64,000 bases of DNA from CAYZTY01 sp964444665. Its GTDB lineage: Bacteria > Planctomycetota > Phycisphaerae > Sedimentisphaerales > CAYZTY01. Positions 8,933 to 18,038 of the stretch are shown piece by piece. Position numbers and translations under genes: made by a program. The notes beneath the pieces are model-generated. The model was not told where the DNA came from, searched no databases, and saw only the letters and a program-made list of their open reading frames with translations. Numbering within the stretch: position 1 is the first letter of the stretch; every line of letters starts with the position of its first letter. The DNA lies in the NCBI GenBank assembly GCA_964444665.1, contig CAYUIE010000002.1:248001-312000 (forward strand). The letters run 5' to 3'.

Positions 8933-9017
8933 GGAGCAGTGGCCGAGTGGTTTAAGGCGACGGTCTTGAAAACCGTTGTATCGAAAGGTACCGCAGGTTC
9001 GAATCCTGCCTGCTCCG
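8933..9017 (+). tRNA. tRNA-Ser(TGA)
   Basis: 85-nt class II tRNA. Acceptor GGAGCAG pairs with CTGCTCC, discriminator G. Anticodon stem ACGGT/ACCGT encloses loop CTTGAAA with anticodon TGA. It has a long variable arm and a GGTTCGAATCC T-arm. Its 3' end resembles sequences at about 11216-11228 and 16317-16330. Confidence 0.96.
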
Positions 9018-9053
9018 GTTGGACTTCGACCGGCAAAATGTTTTTAAACATTT
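9015..9053 (+). terminator. Paired hairpins directly after tRNA-Ser
   Basis: CCGGT(9015-9019)/ACCGG(9029-9033) is followed by a perfect 8-bp inverted repeat AAATGTTT-TT-AAACATTT (9036-9053). Together they could terminate or process the tRNA transcript. The stems are weak and this is only a candidate. Confidence 0.3.
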
Positions 9054-9377
9054 AGATAATTGAGCAGGTGAAAACGCCAAAAAGTGGTCAAATGTTTACC
9101 TTTTAATTACTTAGAAACAGTAATACGGATATTCTCAACGTGTATTGTAGTATTAACTCGGGCTAAAATTAAACACTCAAAACATACCTTTAAAAAAAAG
9201 AAAACATTTATCTTGCGTATAGCCGATAATAACAATATATTGAGAATGTATTAAATTGAAATGATTGCGTAACAGAGCGCTGAGAAAGCAGAGTCGGCGC
9301 TTGGGGATATTTAACTAAGAGACACATCACTATCGTCATTTCTCTTATTCTGCCAGCCTTGCTGACTAAGGTGCTTT
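9018..9377. other. Non-coding 360-bp interval downstream of tRNA-Ser
   Basis: AT-rich and without a credible gene. The first 85 bp align loosely with 16323-16410, sharing CTCCGGT, ACATTT and GCAGGTGAAAA in the same order. This suggests relics of an element that used the tRNA-Ser 3' end. An 8-bp inverted repeat (ATTCTCAA 9131-9138 with TTGAGAAT 9240-9247) may be chance. Confidence 0.4.
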
Positions 9378-10493
9378 ATGTGTGCAGATTGCATGCCAAT
9401 CCTGAAAATAGGGAATTTGGAGATTTATCCCCCTATAATACAAGGTGGGATGGGCGTTAGGATATCAAGGGCAAATCTTGCAGCGGCAGTTGCAAATACC
9501 GGATGTGCAGGCATTATTGCAAGTGCCGGGATAGGTCAATTCGAAAATCTTCCCGGCTCCGAATTTGTTCGTGTGAATCAGGAAGCTCTAAGATTTGAAA
9601 TTAGAAAGGCAAGGTGCCTTTCCGATGGGATAATCGGTGTCAACGTAATGGTCGCACTTTCCGATTACGAAAACCTTGTAAAAACTGCTGTAGCCGAAGG
9701 TGTTGACTTAATAATCTCCGGTGCCGGATTACCACTGAACCTGCCAAAATATCTTAACGGCAAAGACATTAGCTTGGTTCCCGTAGTTTCCTCACTAAGA
9801 ACTTTCAATATTATTTGTAAAAGATGGAAAAGTCATTTTAATAAAATCCCGGATGCTGTAATAGTTGAAGGCGTAAAAGCAGGAGGTCATTTGGGATATT
9901 CCTATCAGGATTTAACAAATAGAACAGCCCCCGATCTTGAACAAATAGTTTGCGAAATAGTTCGGTTAGCTAATTCTTTTGAACCTCCTATTCCCGTGAT
10001 TGCCGCCGGAGGGATTTTTTATGGAAAAGATATTGCACATTTTTTGGATTTGGGCGCCTCGGGAGTTCAAATGGCAACTCGCTTTGTTTGTACTGATGAA
10101 TGCGACGCTCATGTAAACTTCAAGCGGGCTTATCTGGATGCTAAGCGTGATGACATAACAATAATAGAAAGTCCGGTAGGATTGCCCGGAAAAGTTATAA
10201 ACAACAGCTTTGTAGAGAAAATTAAGCAGGGTAAGACCATGCCTTTCAAGTGTAACTATCAGTGTCTTAAAACTTGTGACCCACAAAAAGCACCGTACTG
10301 CATAGCTAAGGTTTTAGCAAATGCCGCTGAAGGAAAAATGGACGAATCTTTTGCGTTTGCCGGTTCAAATGCCTATTTGTGCAACGAAATCATACCTGTA
10401 AGCGTACTTGTTAAAAAATTGGTCGAAGAATTTACTTTAGCAAGTGTCGAGGAAAAACTATCTGTAGAACAACAACGACTTATATGCAAATGA
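9378..10493 (+). CDS. Nitronate monooxygenase / NPD-family FMN enzyme
   Basis: A 371-residue TIM-barrel flavoprotein of the nitronate monooxygenase / 2-nitropropane dioxygenase family, which also includes FabK. Visible signatures are PPIIQGGMGVRIS at the N-terminus, VEGVKAGGHLGYS in the middle (the catalytic-His and FMN-phosphate region) and PVIAAGGIFYGKDI with LGASGVQMATRFV towards the C-terminus. A Cys-containing segment near residue 300 (CNYQCLKTCDPQKAPYC) is typical of the longer anaerobe-type members. No fab genes are adjacent, so FabK function is unlikely. The start at ATG 9378 has a weak AAGGTG upstream; the ATG at 9393 is an alternative. Confidence 0.87.
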   Translation: MCADCMPILKIGNLEIYPPIIQGGMGVRISRANLAAAVANTGCAGIIASAGIGQFENLPGSEFVRVNQEALRFEIRKARCLSDGIIGVNVMVALSDYENLVKTAVAEGVDLIISGAGLPLNLPKYLNGKDISLVPVVSSLRTFNIICKRWKSHFNKIPDAVIVEGVKAGGHLGYSYQDLTNRTAPDLEQIVCEIVRLANSFEPPIPVIAAGGIFYGKDIAHFLDLGASGVQMATRFVCTDECDAHVNFKRAYLDAKRDDITIIESPVGLPGKVINNSFVEKIKQGKTMPFKCNYQCLKTCDPQKAPYCIAKVLANAAEGKMDESFAFAGSNAYLCNEIIPVSVLVKKLVEEFTLASVEEKLSVEQQRLICK

Positions 10494-10570
10494 CTAAATT
10501 GGAAGCAATGTTAGCTGGCATTCCAGCATGAATATTAATTAAGATTTTAAAAATTAGAAAGGAAATTTGA

Positions 10571-10897
10571 ATGAATATCTATGTAGGGAATCTGTCCCAT
10601 GATGTAACAGAAGATGATTTGCGTCAGGCTTTTGAATCTTTTGGTCAGGTCGAGTCCGTCAATGTCCTAAAAGATAGGTTCAGTGGTGAGTCAAGGGGAT
10701 TTGGATTCGTAATGATGCCTTCCAGAAATGAAGCCCAAAGTGCAATCACTGGTATGAACGGCAAAGATTTGAAAGGACGAAGCATTAATGTTAATGAGGC
10801 TCGTCCAAAAACCGAAAACCGTAGAGGTGGTGGCGGTGGTGGCCGAAGAGGGGGCTTCGGTGGCGGTGGAGGCCGTGGCGGCGGGCGTCGCTACTGA
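10571..10897 (+). CDS. Glycine-rich RRM RNA-binding protein
   Basis: A 108-residue protein with one RNA recognition motif (residues 1-80) and an Arg/Gly-rich tail. RNP2 is IYVGNL at residues 3-8 and RNP1 is RGFGFVMM around residues 40-47. The tail from about residue 83 is almost all Gly and Arg. Bacterial proteins of this kind, as in cyanobacteria and planctomycetes, bind RNA and often respond to cold. AAAGGA lies before the ATG at the normal distance. Confidence 0.94.
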   Translation: MNIYVGNLSHDVTEDDLRQAFESFGQVESVNVLKDRFSGESRGFGFVMMPSRNEAQSAITGMNGKDLKGRSINVNEARPKTENRRGGGGGGRRGGFGGGGGRGGGRRY

Positions 10898-10940
10898 CAA
10901 TCAGGATTAAGACTTTACAAAATTGCATTGGAATAAAACA

Positions 10941-10970
10941 GAACTAAATCTAAAGAGTGTAGTTTAGTTC
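10941..10970 (+). terminator. Hairpin after the RRM gene
   Basis: GAACTAAA (10941-10948) pairs with TTTAGTTC (10963-10970), an 8-bp stem with a 14-nt loop, followed by CCTTTGCTT. The T-tract is weak. It sits 43 nt after the stop codon of the RRM gene. Confidence 0.45.
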
Positions 10971-11043
10971 CTTTGCTTAAATATAGTCGACATTTTCCTG
11001 GATTTTATTCTGTTGTAACTGAACGAGACAGCAGGATAAGACA

Positions 11044-11151
11044 ACGGCACAGCTGAAATTGGGTGATACTGTGAAAGTTCACTTTGCAGGCAGACTAAAC
11101 AATGGCGGGCTTTTCGACATATCAGTTAACGGATATGTCTCGTGCCGATGA
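11044..11151 (+). pseudogene. Fragment of an FKBP-type peptidyl-prolyl isomerase
   Basis: A frame running from 11023 to the TGA at 11149-11151 encodes AQLKLGDTVKVHFAGRLNNG and GLFDIS, a good match to the first strand region of FKBP/SlyD-like isomerases. The codon where the Met should be is ACG (11044-11046) before GCACAG. Similarity ends after about 27 residues, at about 11124. The start has apparently mutated and the rest of the gene is lost, so this is a dead remnant. It lies just before the decayed tRNA-Ser-like sequence, consistent with a deletion or integration breakpoint. Confidence 0.6.
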
Positions 11152-11183
11152 CTTACTATATCAATTCTTTGATGTTTTTTCGG

Positions 11184-11297
11184 TTTAGCGTAATTTGGCA
11201 AAAAGGACGTGGAGTCCTGCCTGCTCCCATAGGGAAGTTTACTTTGGTTTAAGGAATGGAAACACCCGAAGATTCTACGGGGATTTGCCACGCTAAA
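11184..11297. mobile_element. Decayed attachment-like sequence, left side
   Basis: TCCTGCCTGCTCC at about 11216-11228 repeats 13 nt of the tRNA-Ser 3' end (9004-9016). A motif close to GGAATNNAAACACCCG follows at about 11252-11267 and recurs near 16421-16436. The block is framed by an 8-bp inverted repeat, TTTAGCGT (11184-11191) with ACGCTAAA (11290-11297). No integrase gene survives. The interpretation as the remains of a tRNA-Ser-targeting element is an inference. Confidence 0.35.
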
Positions 11298-11386
11298 GTC
11301 GGACCGCGAAGCTTTGGCTTTTGAGTCAGTATCGAAAAATCGTCCGAGTTCTAAGGTCAATCACCGGCAATTTACGACCTATTACC

Positions 11387-14300
11387 TTACGGCTGAGCGG
11401 ACCGGGTATTATTTTCTTCGTTGAATTCATCAATAGTCTCATTCGGGTCTACTATTGCATAAGCCGTTGCAATCCCTGGCACTGTAAACGGTACATCATA
11501 AAAAGCCCCGGCGACTATCTCCGGAATTGTTTCGCTACCTTGAATTGTTCCGGTGTTTGGGTCGTTTTCTCTCAATACTAATTCAATATCATTTGCTTTC
11601 ACAGCCCCTTCATTAGCTACTCGCACGGTAATTATGTAATCGGGGTCGACTTTCTGTACGGCTATCTCTCTAATAATCAAGTCCGACCTCATTGTTTCAC
11701 AACTGGCGGTATCATTGTTTGAGTTTCTGTCCTGTGAACGCTCATCATTCGGGTCCGTTTTGCTGCTTACTTCTACATGTAATTTTCGCGAGAATTTGAC
11801 TTCCCATTGATTAGGGTCGGTGAGCCACCCATCCGGCACATACTGGCACGGGTCAGGAGTATTGGGTACAGGCCATTTTATTTCAATAATGGCCTGGTCT
11901 CCGCCCACCAGGGGATCCTTTGCGCAATTACCGTCGGCAGCAATAAAATTTGGTTCGAATTGTATGATAATTGGCTCTAAAATGCCACACGGGTCCTCAA
12001 AAGTAAAGAGGTCTTCATAGGAGAAGTTTACTTCGACACCCGAGGCTGGATATTCGCCAACATTCTCAATCTCGACTGAGACGTTTGGCCCCGTTCCCGG
12101 CAGCGGATTTGGCGGTGTCATCTTGATGTCTTCTACACTCACCGATAAATCCACACCCATCTGATACTTCAGATAGTACAAGTCACTTCGACCCGGCTCG
12201 GGCACGCCTGTAACCTGGACGTTCTTGCCATAGATTACAAAACACGGATCATTATCATTATAGTCTGTTTGTGTTTTATCATAAATGCAAAGCAGGTCGC
12301 CATGGGGGTCAAACGTACCACTGATAAACCGCTCAGCCGCATCATCCAACGTAAGCGGTCGCGGGAAGCTCCAGCTTCCTGTGTTCGGCTCGTAGTAAGC
12401 AACCCAGATGTCGTAACCAACCTTGAAATGGTTCGGGTCCAGTTCATTTGGTTCAATATATGGCGGTGACGCATCGCTCCAAACCAGTGCCATCTGGTTT
12501 GGCTCAATTGTTAAAAGTGCCCTGTTGTCCATAACCAGGTCGAAATCTTTGACGCCTGTTGATGCCCCCGCGGTAACAGCAACTTCGGAGTGAGCATCAG
12601 GGTTTGTTTTCAGATATTCAAAATTAACTTCTGTTGCCATTCTAATATCATTTCCTCTTACCCAAAACAGCATTAAATTGCCATTTTTGTCGTAAGCCAG
12701 TCTGGGGGCCGTATCCGACACTGGTTGTTCGCTGTCGTCGGTCAACTTGTTCGGCCCTGTCCACGTATTACTTGAATACGTTGCTATATATAGTTCCTGG
12801 TCATTGGGGTCCTTGGAATTAGGGTCAACGCAGAAGACATAGGCTCCTGTCGTACCATTATATACCAGAGCCGTTCCCAGAATCGTCCCAAAGTCTTCAG
12901 CTATGAATGGCCCATTTGTCCATCCTGCTCCATCCCATTTTGACCACATAATATCGTTCAATGCCTCATTAGGGTCATCATCTGCTTCTTTTCCCCAGGG
13001 GTCGTTAGAGTCGTTTCGTATCCACACTGCTATCAGGTCGTTTATGCTGGGGCCGTCTATTCTTGGCGAGCGGTCCAGCACATTATTATTATTTGTAATT
13101 GAATGTCGGCTGCCCCAGGTATTGTTATCATAGATACAGGCTGCGATTTCCATATGCGAGAGGAACTTCTTAAGGTCGTCACTGTCGCTAAGCCCCGGTT
13201 TTGCATCCTGCCAGATACACGCGGCCTTGCCGTTACCAAACGAGATCAATTGTGGGTTTATATCCGCTGTGAAATTACCGGGAACTATCGGTTCCGGGTC
13301 TGACCAACCTTCAAAAGGCTGCGAACTGTTATACGTGGCATAGACCAATTCAGTTCGGTCAATCGAATGTTGGCTACCGAGCCAAAACTTGGCGATGATA
13401 TCAAGGTCGGCGGTGTTTACATGTCCACTCCTGTCAAGGTCGGTACCATTGCACCAATTGGGGTCGTTGCAGTTATCACGCCACCAGTGGTTGGCGAAAA
13501 AGGCAAAGTCACGAAAGTTTACGTCACCATCGGGCTCGAAATCACCTTGGATTATGTTGTCCCTTAGCCACACTGCGAGCATGTCATCGTTAAGGAGCGT
13601 ATTGACATCACGAATCCGCACCACATCCGGCACAGAATACGGATATGATGGCTCGTTGGGCGCTACCGCATTTTCTGTTCCTCCGGCCAGCTGGATTTCT
13701 CCCGGAAAATCACAGGGGTCCGGATCCAGGTAATGCCGCGACATTAGCTCAAACGCCGTGGCCTCGGGGAGTGGCGTCGTTGGATTATGCCACTCTCGCC
13801 GTAATGGCAATCCGGCAGAAAACGGACCAAGCACAGCCCTGGCACCACCAACCAAAACGATGTAAGGCTCTTGCCATTCAAGAGGAGGCATATTGACCCC
13901 GGCGTGGAATCCGCCCCCGAGATAACCTTCCACACAGGCTACCTTCGCCAAACCGGCTCCTAAAATCCCTTTGGCCAGCGGGTCAAATCCGAAGCTGCCG
14001 TTATACTCAGGCTCGGCACCAATTCCCGTAAGTTCGATACTCAAGGCCAGCGGTAAGAATAACTCGGCCCTGACATAGATTGGCACGACAATAAATCCTA
14101 TTGGAATTGCCCCGACAATGTATGGCGGTGAGGCATACATAAAGTCACAACCCAAATCAAGTACTCCACCCGGCCTCCATCCGTTGTTCGGGTCATCCCA
14201 GAAAAATGCAAACGTTACCGTTGCTGAGGGACTGACCTCAACATTCGGCAGTTTAATTTTTTTCTTGCCCCTTACATTTGTTTGAGTTTCCTTTTTGTAT

Positions 14301-16063
14301 GTGTTTTCCCATCCGATACTAAACATCTCAGCTTTTCCGTCGCTTGTTACTACGCCGGAAACTTTGCCGGTAACATCCCCGTGGTCTTTCTCTTCGTCTT
14401 GTTCCTCTTCTTCTTCCTCCTCCTCTTCGTTAGGGTCTCCCTTTAGACCGAGCATTGTCTGCATTAATTTGTTTCCAAAGATAGCAATGGGTGAGTCAGG
14501 CGTCGTATTACCAAGCCCAATCTCTAATCCCGACATTCCAAACGGCCGGTATTCAAAATCTTCACCGGTAGGAACTGCCATATACAGAATGCTTGGTATG
14601 AAATTAATTATCGGTGGCTGTTCAATTACATCCAAGTTGACCGTGCACGGGTCGGATTCTCCACTCGTTTCACCAACAGCCACTACCTTTAATTTGCCTA
14701 CACCGATATCGCCCATATCGAACGTACGTGTGATTTCGTCACTTGAGCAGGGCTGTTCATATGTACGCTTTGGTTCTTCCCCCCCTTGCCAGACTTCCCA
14801 GCGGACCTTATTGGCATCGTTACTTGGCCAGGAAATTTTAACATCGAATGATTCCTGTAAAGAGATATCGTCAACATAATAGACATGCTTATTCGGGCTG
14901 CAGTATTTACCCCGGACCTCTTTCACTACCGGTGGATCAGTTCTCTGGCGGCCGCTACCCCCACCACCGGAAGCCAGCAGGTTGGTCATTAAAATGTTTA
15001 TGAAAGTTTTAGAGCTTTCCGCGATAGTTATAATCTTAGGCGGGAAGTAATACGAGAGATATGGAAAAACGATAATTATTTTTTTTCCTGCATTCAGTTG
15101 AACCGGACCAAATTTACCGTCCGAGTCGGTGTAGTAGCCCCATACTGGGTAAGGTGTGTGATTAGGTTCGTTAGGTTCAAATACTACGACTGTGGCCATT
15201 TCGATTGGCTCGCCAGTATCGGCCTTATAAACCGCCCCCTGAAAATATCCGAGCCCAGCCGATTCAATGCTGAAAATGCCGGAATTTGCATTGCTAAATC
15301 CGTGCGCCAGTACCTTAATAACGCATTGGTTGCTATCCACTCCGGGTACGTCAATCGCAGGATTCCAGACAATATGCCTGGTCTTGCCCGCTTCCTGACC
15401 GGCGCCGACATCTCCGATTACACCACGGCAGGCGTTTGCATTGAAGGTTCTCCCACCATCCGTGCTAAGCTGTAGGTAAACATAATAGCTGTAGTTAGGC
15501 TCGTTTATATCCAGGTCGTAATGAATATCCACTAATTTGCTTGCATCTTTACGCTGTTCAGCAGTTATATTGCTTATGTAGGGAATACGGTTCATCGGGT
15601 CGCTTGATTGGAGGATGAATACATCTGAATCCATCTGGGCTGTCCCAAATGGGTCTTGCGCGGTGATACGCACCTTACAATCTGCCCCAGTCCAATCATC
15701 GCGGTTCCATACTATGCACTTGGCTATATTAGGCTCATCAATATATGGTGAACTGCTGTATACCACTACCCAGTTGGGTTCATTGACGTTGGACTCATTT
15801 GTAAATTCAAGTGTAATAGTACAGTTAGTGCCTGGTAGACTGTCCAGATTTATTAAGTCATAGTAGGTATGCACATTGTCGTCAAGTTCCTGTCCAACAC
15901 CTTGACTGGCCGAGAGATTCCTTACTTTAGGAGGCAGGGTTGGGAATGAGGGAAGCTCAGGCCCTGGAATCTCACCTGCATTGCCCGAGCCTGCCGTAGC
16001 CAGCCATCCAATAGCAGTTGCTATCGCTGTAAACCATATCTTGTTTTTATTGCATCTTAACAT
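11387..16063 (-). CDS. Giant secreted multidomain protein with dockerin-like and CARDB-like domains
   Basis: A 1558-residue exported protein of unknown function. A signal peptide covers about residues 1-29. A carboxypeptidase-regulatory-like beta domain starts near 274 (GAVYKADTGEPIEMATVVVF). An acidic run of nine glutamates lies near 551, with a large uncharacterised beta-rich part around it. A dockerin-like pair of calcium loops occupies about 835-905 (GDFEPDGDVNFRDFAFFA and DLDRSGHVNTADLDIIAKFW). A stretch resembling a sugar-lectin or propeller-like repeat region (NDDMLAVW, GKAACIWQD, NDIMWSKWDG) follows. Two CARDB-like adhesion domains lie near 1304-1440 and 1458-1555. Asp-Pro-Asn is unusually frequent. 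GGAGG precedes the ATG. It is bracketed by decayed tRNA-Ser-like sequences, which may mark it as acquired. Role might be adhesion or surface display. Confidence 0.82.
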   Translation of the reverse strand: MLRCNKNKIWFTAIATAIGWLATAGSGNAGEIPGPELPSFPTLPPKVRNLSASQGVGQELDDNVHTYYDLINLDSLPGTNCTITLEFTNESNVNEPNWVVVYSSSPYIDEPNIAKCIVWNRDDWTGADCKVRITAQDPFGTAQMDSDVFILQSSDPMNRIPYISNITAEQRKDASKLVDIHYDLDINEPNYSYYVYLQLSTDGGRTFNANACRGVIGDVGAGQEAGKTRHIVWNPAIDVPGVDSNQCVIKVLAHGFSNANSGIFSIESAGLGYFQGAVYKADTGEPIEMATVVVFEPNEPNHTPYPVWGYYTDSDGKFGPVQLNAGKKIIIVFPYLSYYFPPKIITIAESSKTFINILMTNLLASGGGGSGRQRTDPPVVKEVRGKYCSPNKHVYYVDDISLQESFDVKISWPSNDANKVRWEVWQGGEEPKRTYEQPCSSDEITRTFDMGDIGVGKLKVVAVGETSGESDPCTVNLDVIEQPPIINFIPSILYMAVPTGEDFEYRPFGMSGLEIGLGNTTPDSPIAIFGNKLMQTMLGLKGDPNEEEEEEEEEQDEEKDHGDVTGKVSGVVTSDGKAEMFSIGWENTYKKETQTNVRGKKKIKLPNVEVSPSATVTFAFFWDDPNNGWRPGGVLDLGCDFMYASPPYIVGAIPIGFIVVPIYVRAELFLPLALSIELTGIGAEPEYNGSFGFDPLAKGILGAGLAKVACVEGYLGGGFHAGVNMPPLEWQEPYIVLVGGARAVLGPFSAGLPLRREWHNPTTPLPEATAFELMSRHYLDPDPCDFPGEIQLAGGTENAVAPNEPSYPYSVPDVVRIRDVNTLLNDDMLAVWLRDNIIQGDFEPDGDVNFRDFAFFANHWWRDNCNDPNWCNGTDLDRSGHVNTADLDIIAKFWLGSQHSIDRTELVYATYNSSQPFEGWSDPEPIVPGNFTADINPQLISFGNGKAACIWQDAKPGLSDSDDLKKFLSHMEIAACIYDNNTWGSRHSITNNNNVLDRSPRIDGPSINDLIAVWIRNDSNDPWGKEADDDPNEALNDIMWSKWDGAGWTNGPFIAEDFGTILGTALVYNGTTGAYVFCVDPNSKDPNDQELYIATYSSNTWTGPNKLTDDSEQPVSDTAPRLAYDKNGNLMLFWVRGNDIRMATEVNFEYLKTNPDAHSEVAVTAGASTGVKDFDLVMDNRALLTIEPNQMALVWSDASPPYIEPNELDPNHFKVGYDIWVAYYEPNTGSWSFPRPLTLDDAAERFISGTFDPHGDLLCIYDKTQTDYNDNDPCFVIYGKNVQVTGVPEPGRSDLYYLKYQMGVDLSVSVEDIKMTPPNPLPGTGPNVSVEIENVGEYPASGVEVNFSYEDLFTFEDPCGILEPIIIQFEPNFIAADGNCAKDPLVGGDQAIIEIKWPVPNTPDPCQYVPDGWLTDPNQWEVKFSRKLHVEVSSKTDPNDERSQDRNSNNDTASCETMRSDLIIREIAVQKVDPDYIITVRVANEGAVKANDIELVLRENDPNTGTIQGSETIPEIVAGAFYDVPFTVPGIATAYAIVDPNETIDEFNEENNTRSAQP

Positions 16064-16489
16064 TTTTCATCCTCCGTGAATTTCAACCATTTTTCATTCA
16101 GTCTTACGCGAGATTTCTCATTTAACAATCTCAGAAATACTATTCCTTATTTTAATCCCTCCATAATGTCAAAATCTACTTCAAAATGCGAAAATTCGAA
16201 GTCTTTTTATCGGACTTGTCTCCCAAATCACTCCAAAACCAAATTATTGACTTCAAAAAAGCTGTCTTTTGGTGGTTTTGTGACTTTTAACTGATTTGAC
16301 AGAAAGGAAAAGGAACCTTCCTACTCCGGTGACCTTTGGCCAATAGAGTAGTTGAACATTTGAACGGGCCAGCAGGTGAAAATGCAAAACTGTGGCTAAC
16401 TGCTTTTCTGTTTGCTTTTCAGGAATTCAAACACCCGCAACGCGGAACAACACTGGAGAGGTATGGTGACACATCTTTTACATGTAGAT
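16064..16489. mobile_element. Non-coding interval with decayed attachment-like sequence, right side
   Basis: No gene is supported here. CCTTCCTACTCCGGT (16316-16330) resembles the tRNA-Ser 3' end. GCAGGTGAAAATGCAAAAC (16372-16390) parallels GCAGGTGAAAACGCCAAAA after tRNA-Ser (9064-9082). GGAATTCAAACACCCG (16421-16436) parallels the left-hand copy near 11252. The left part (16064-16310) contains only the leader of the giant gene and AT-rich sequence. Confidence 0.35.
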
Positions 16490-18010
16490 TCAGGAGCTGG
16501 TTAATGCTAATCTACGATAGCCTTTGCATTTCTTAGTACTTAAAAGTACAAAGATATCTTGACCAAGGCGTAATTCCGTTACAATCGAAAGCTTATCTAC
16601 CAGAGAAGTCTTACGAATCCCATCCAAGTCCTTAACAGGAATAAGAAAATAATAATCCTTTGTTGGTTCACTATTGGCTATAATTACCTCTATGGCTTTG
16701 CTTAAATTCACGACGACGAATAAATTCTTCTCTAAGCGCAAGTCTTCAAGGTAAGGGCTGTCATTAACATAGAAATAATCATCGCCGTCCTGCAGCTTTT
16801 CCACCATCTGTGCTACCTGAGATTCATCGGAGTCGACAATTGAATCTATTTGGTAAGATATGAAAAATCCAAACAAAAAAGCGGCTACAAGGCTTGTTAT
16901 CCAGACGGCCGTTCTTCGGACTCGAAACCGGGTGGGTCTTTCTGCCTGCTGAAGATTTTTGACTGGATGAGGCTCATCTTTTTCCGTTAGCTTTAAAATA
17001 TCATCTACTTTTTTCTTCGTTTCTTTTATTTGACTTATATACTTGGGCAATTGGTTAATAATACCGTATATTCGCAAGGCTTTATTTCTTTCTTTAGCGG
17101 GGAATCCGAACAGAGCCTGGTTTGGTTTTGTGCTGGAAGTCACAAGCGATTTGCCGCCGATAACCGTTCCATTCGCCAGTTCTATGTGATCTAGAATACC
17201 TACTTGTCCTGCGAGCACAACACCGTTCCCGACTTTGCAACTTCCACCTAATCCTGTCATACCGGCTATTAGACAGCACTTGCCTATGGTGACGTTATGC
17301 GCAATCTGAACCAGATTATCAATTTTGGTGCCCATACCAATCCGTGTGTTACCGAATTTGGCTCTGTCTACACAACAATTTGCTCCAATCTCCACAAAGT
17401 CATCTATTATCACGCCACCAATATGGGGGATAAGCTTCGGCAAACCTCCTTTCATATGATATCCAAACCCAACAGAACCAATGACACTGTTCGATTGAAT
17501 AACAACATTATTGCCTATCAGACAGTTATAGTGAACGACAATGTTGTTGTAGAGATGACAGTTGTTGCCGATATTTACTCCTCTTCCGATTTTACAGCCG
17601 CCGGAAACGACTGTATTTTCTCCAACCTCCACACAATCATCAATCTGGACACCGTAACCGATGTATGCAGACTCTGCGATTTTAACGTTCTTTCCGATTT
17701 TAGCTGAAGGATCAATTCCTTTTTTCACAGCTTCAATCTTTGGGGCAAACAGCTTCAACGTTTCAATCAATGCAATATTGACATCTTTGACAATTAACTG
17801 CGGTATTGAAATACCTTCAATCTTTCTGGGTGTAATAACAGCGCCGGCTTTGGTGAGTTTTAGTCGTTTGAAATACTTTTCTTCTGCGACAAATGTGACT
17901 TGTTTATCGGTAGCCGACCCCAAAGGCCCAATCCCGTTAATCTCTATGGTGCCGGAGCCTTTCAATTCGGCCTGAAGATGCTGTGCCAATTCTTCTGTCG
18001 TAAACTGCAT
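16490..18010 (-). CDS. lpxD: LpxD-like UDP-3-O-acyl-glucosamine N-acyltransferase with extra membrane-anchored C-terminal domain
   Basis: Residues 1-330 (from the ATG at 18010) match LpxD, which adds the second acyl chain to UDP-3-O-acyl-glucosamine in lipid A synthesis. There is an N-terminal uridine-binding domain, then left-handed beta-helix hexapeptide repeats (IGKNVKIAESAYIGYGVQI and onward), and NLVQIAHNVTIG containing the expected catalytic His. A C-terminal extension of about 150 residues follows: a basic linker, one membrane helix (VWITSLVAAFLFGFFISYQI) and an unknown domain predicted to be periplasmic. Normal LpxD ends at about 340 residues. The upstream ATG at 18073 overlaps the promoter, so the start at 18010 with AAGGA 8 nt upstream is preferred. 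No other lpx genes are adjacent. Confidence 0.85.
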   Translation of the reverse strand: MQFTTEELAQHLQAELKGSGTIEINGIGPLGSATDKQVTFVAEEKYFKRLKLTKAGAVITPRKIEGISIPQLIVKDVNIALIETLKLFAPKIEAVKKGIDPSAKIGKNVKIAESAYIGYGVQIDDCVEVGENTVVSGGCKIGRGVNIGNNCHLYNNIVVHYNCLIGNNVVIQSNSVIGSVGFGYHMKGGLPKLIPHIGGVIIDDFVEIGANCCVDRAKFGNTRIGMGTKIDNLVQIAHNVTIGKCCLIAGMTGLGGSCKVGNGVVLAGQVGILDHIELANGTVIGGKSLVTSSTKPNQALFGFPAKERNKALRIYGIINQLPKYISQIKETKKKVDDILKLTEKDEPHPVKNLQQAERPTRFRVRRTAVWITSLVAAFLFGFFISYQIDSIVDSDESQVAQMVEKLQDGDDYFYVNDSPYLEDLRLEKNLFVVVNLSKAIEVIIANSEPTKDYYFLIPVKDLDGIRKTSLVDKLSIVTELRLGQDIFVLLSTKKCKGYRRLALTSS

Positions 18011-18038
18011 AGCAGTTATCCTTGTATTGTTAATCCGC

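Noticed and set aside
8798..9055. Reading frame covering tRNA-Ser
   Set aside because: It runs through the tRNA, has no homology and no ribosome site.
9131..9247. ATTCTCAA/TTGAGAAT inverted repeat as insertion sequence ends
   Set aside because: Only 8 bp, about 100 bp apart, with no transposase or target duplication.
14370..14440. Simple repeat encoding nine glutamates as a possible phase-variation tract
   Set aside because: It is an in-frame GAA/GAG mix rather than a pure homopolymer, so slippage is unlikely to shift the frame.
16336..16536. Small frame that might be an integrase fragment
   Set aside because: No recognisable recombinase motif; kept only as part of the decayed attachment-like interval.
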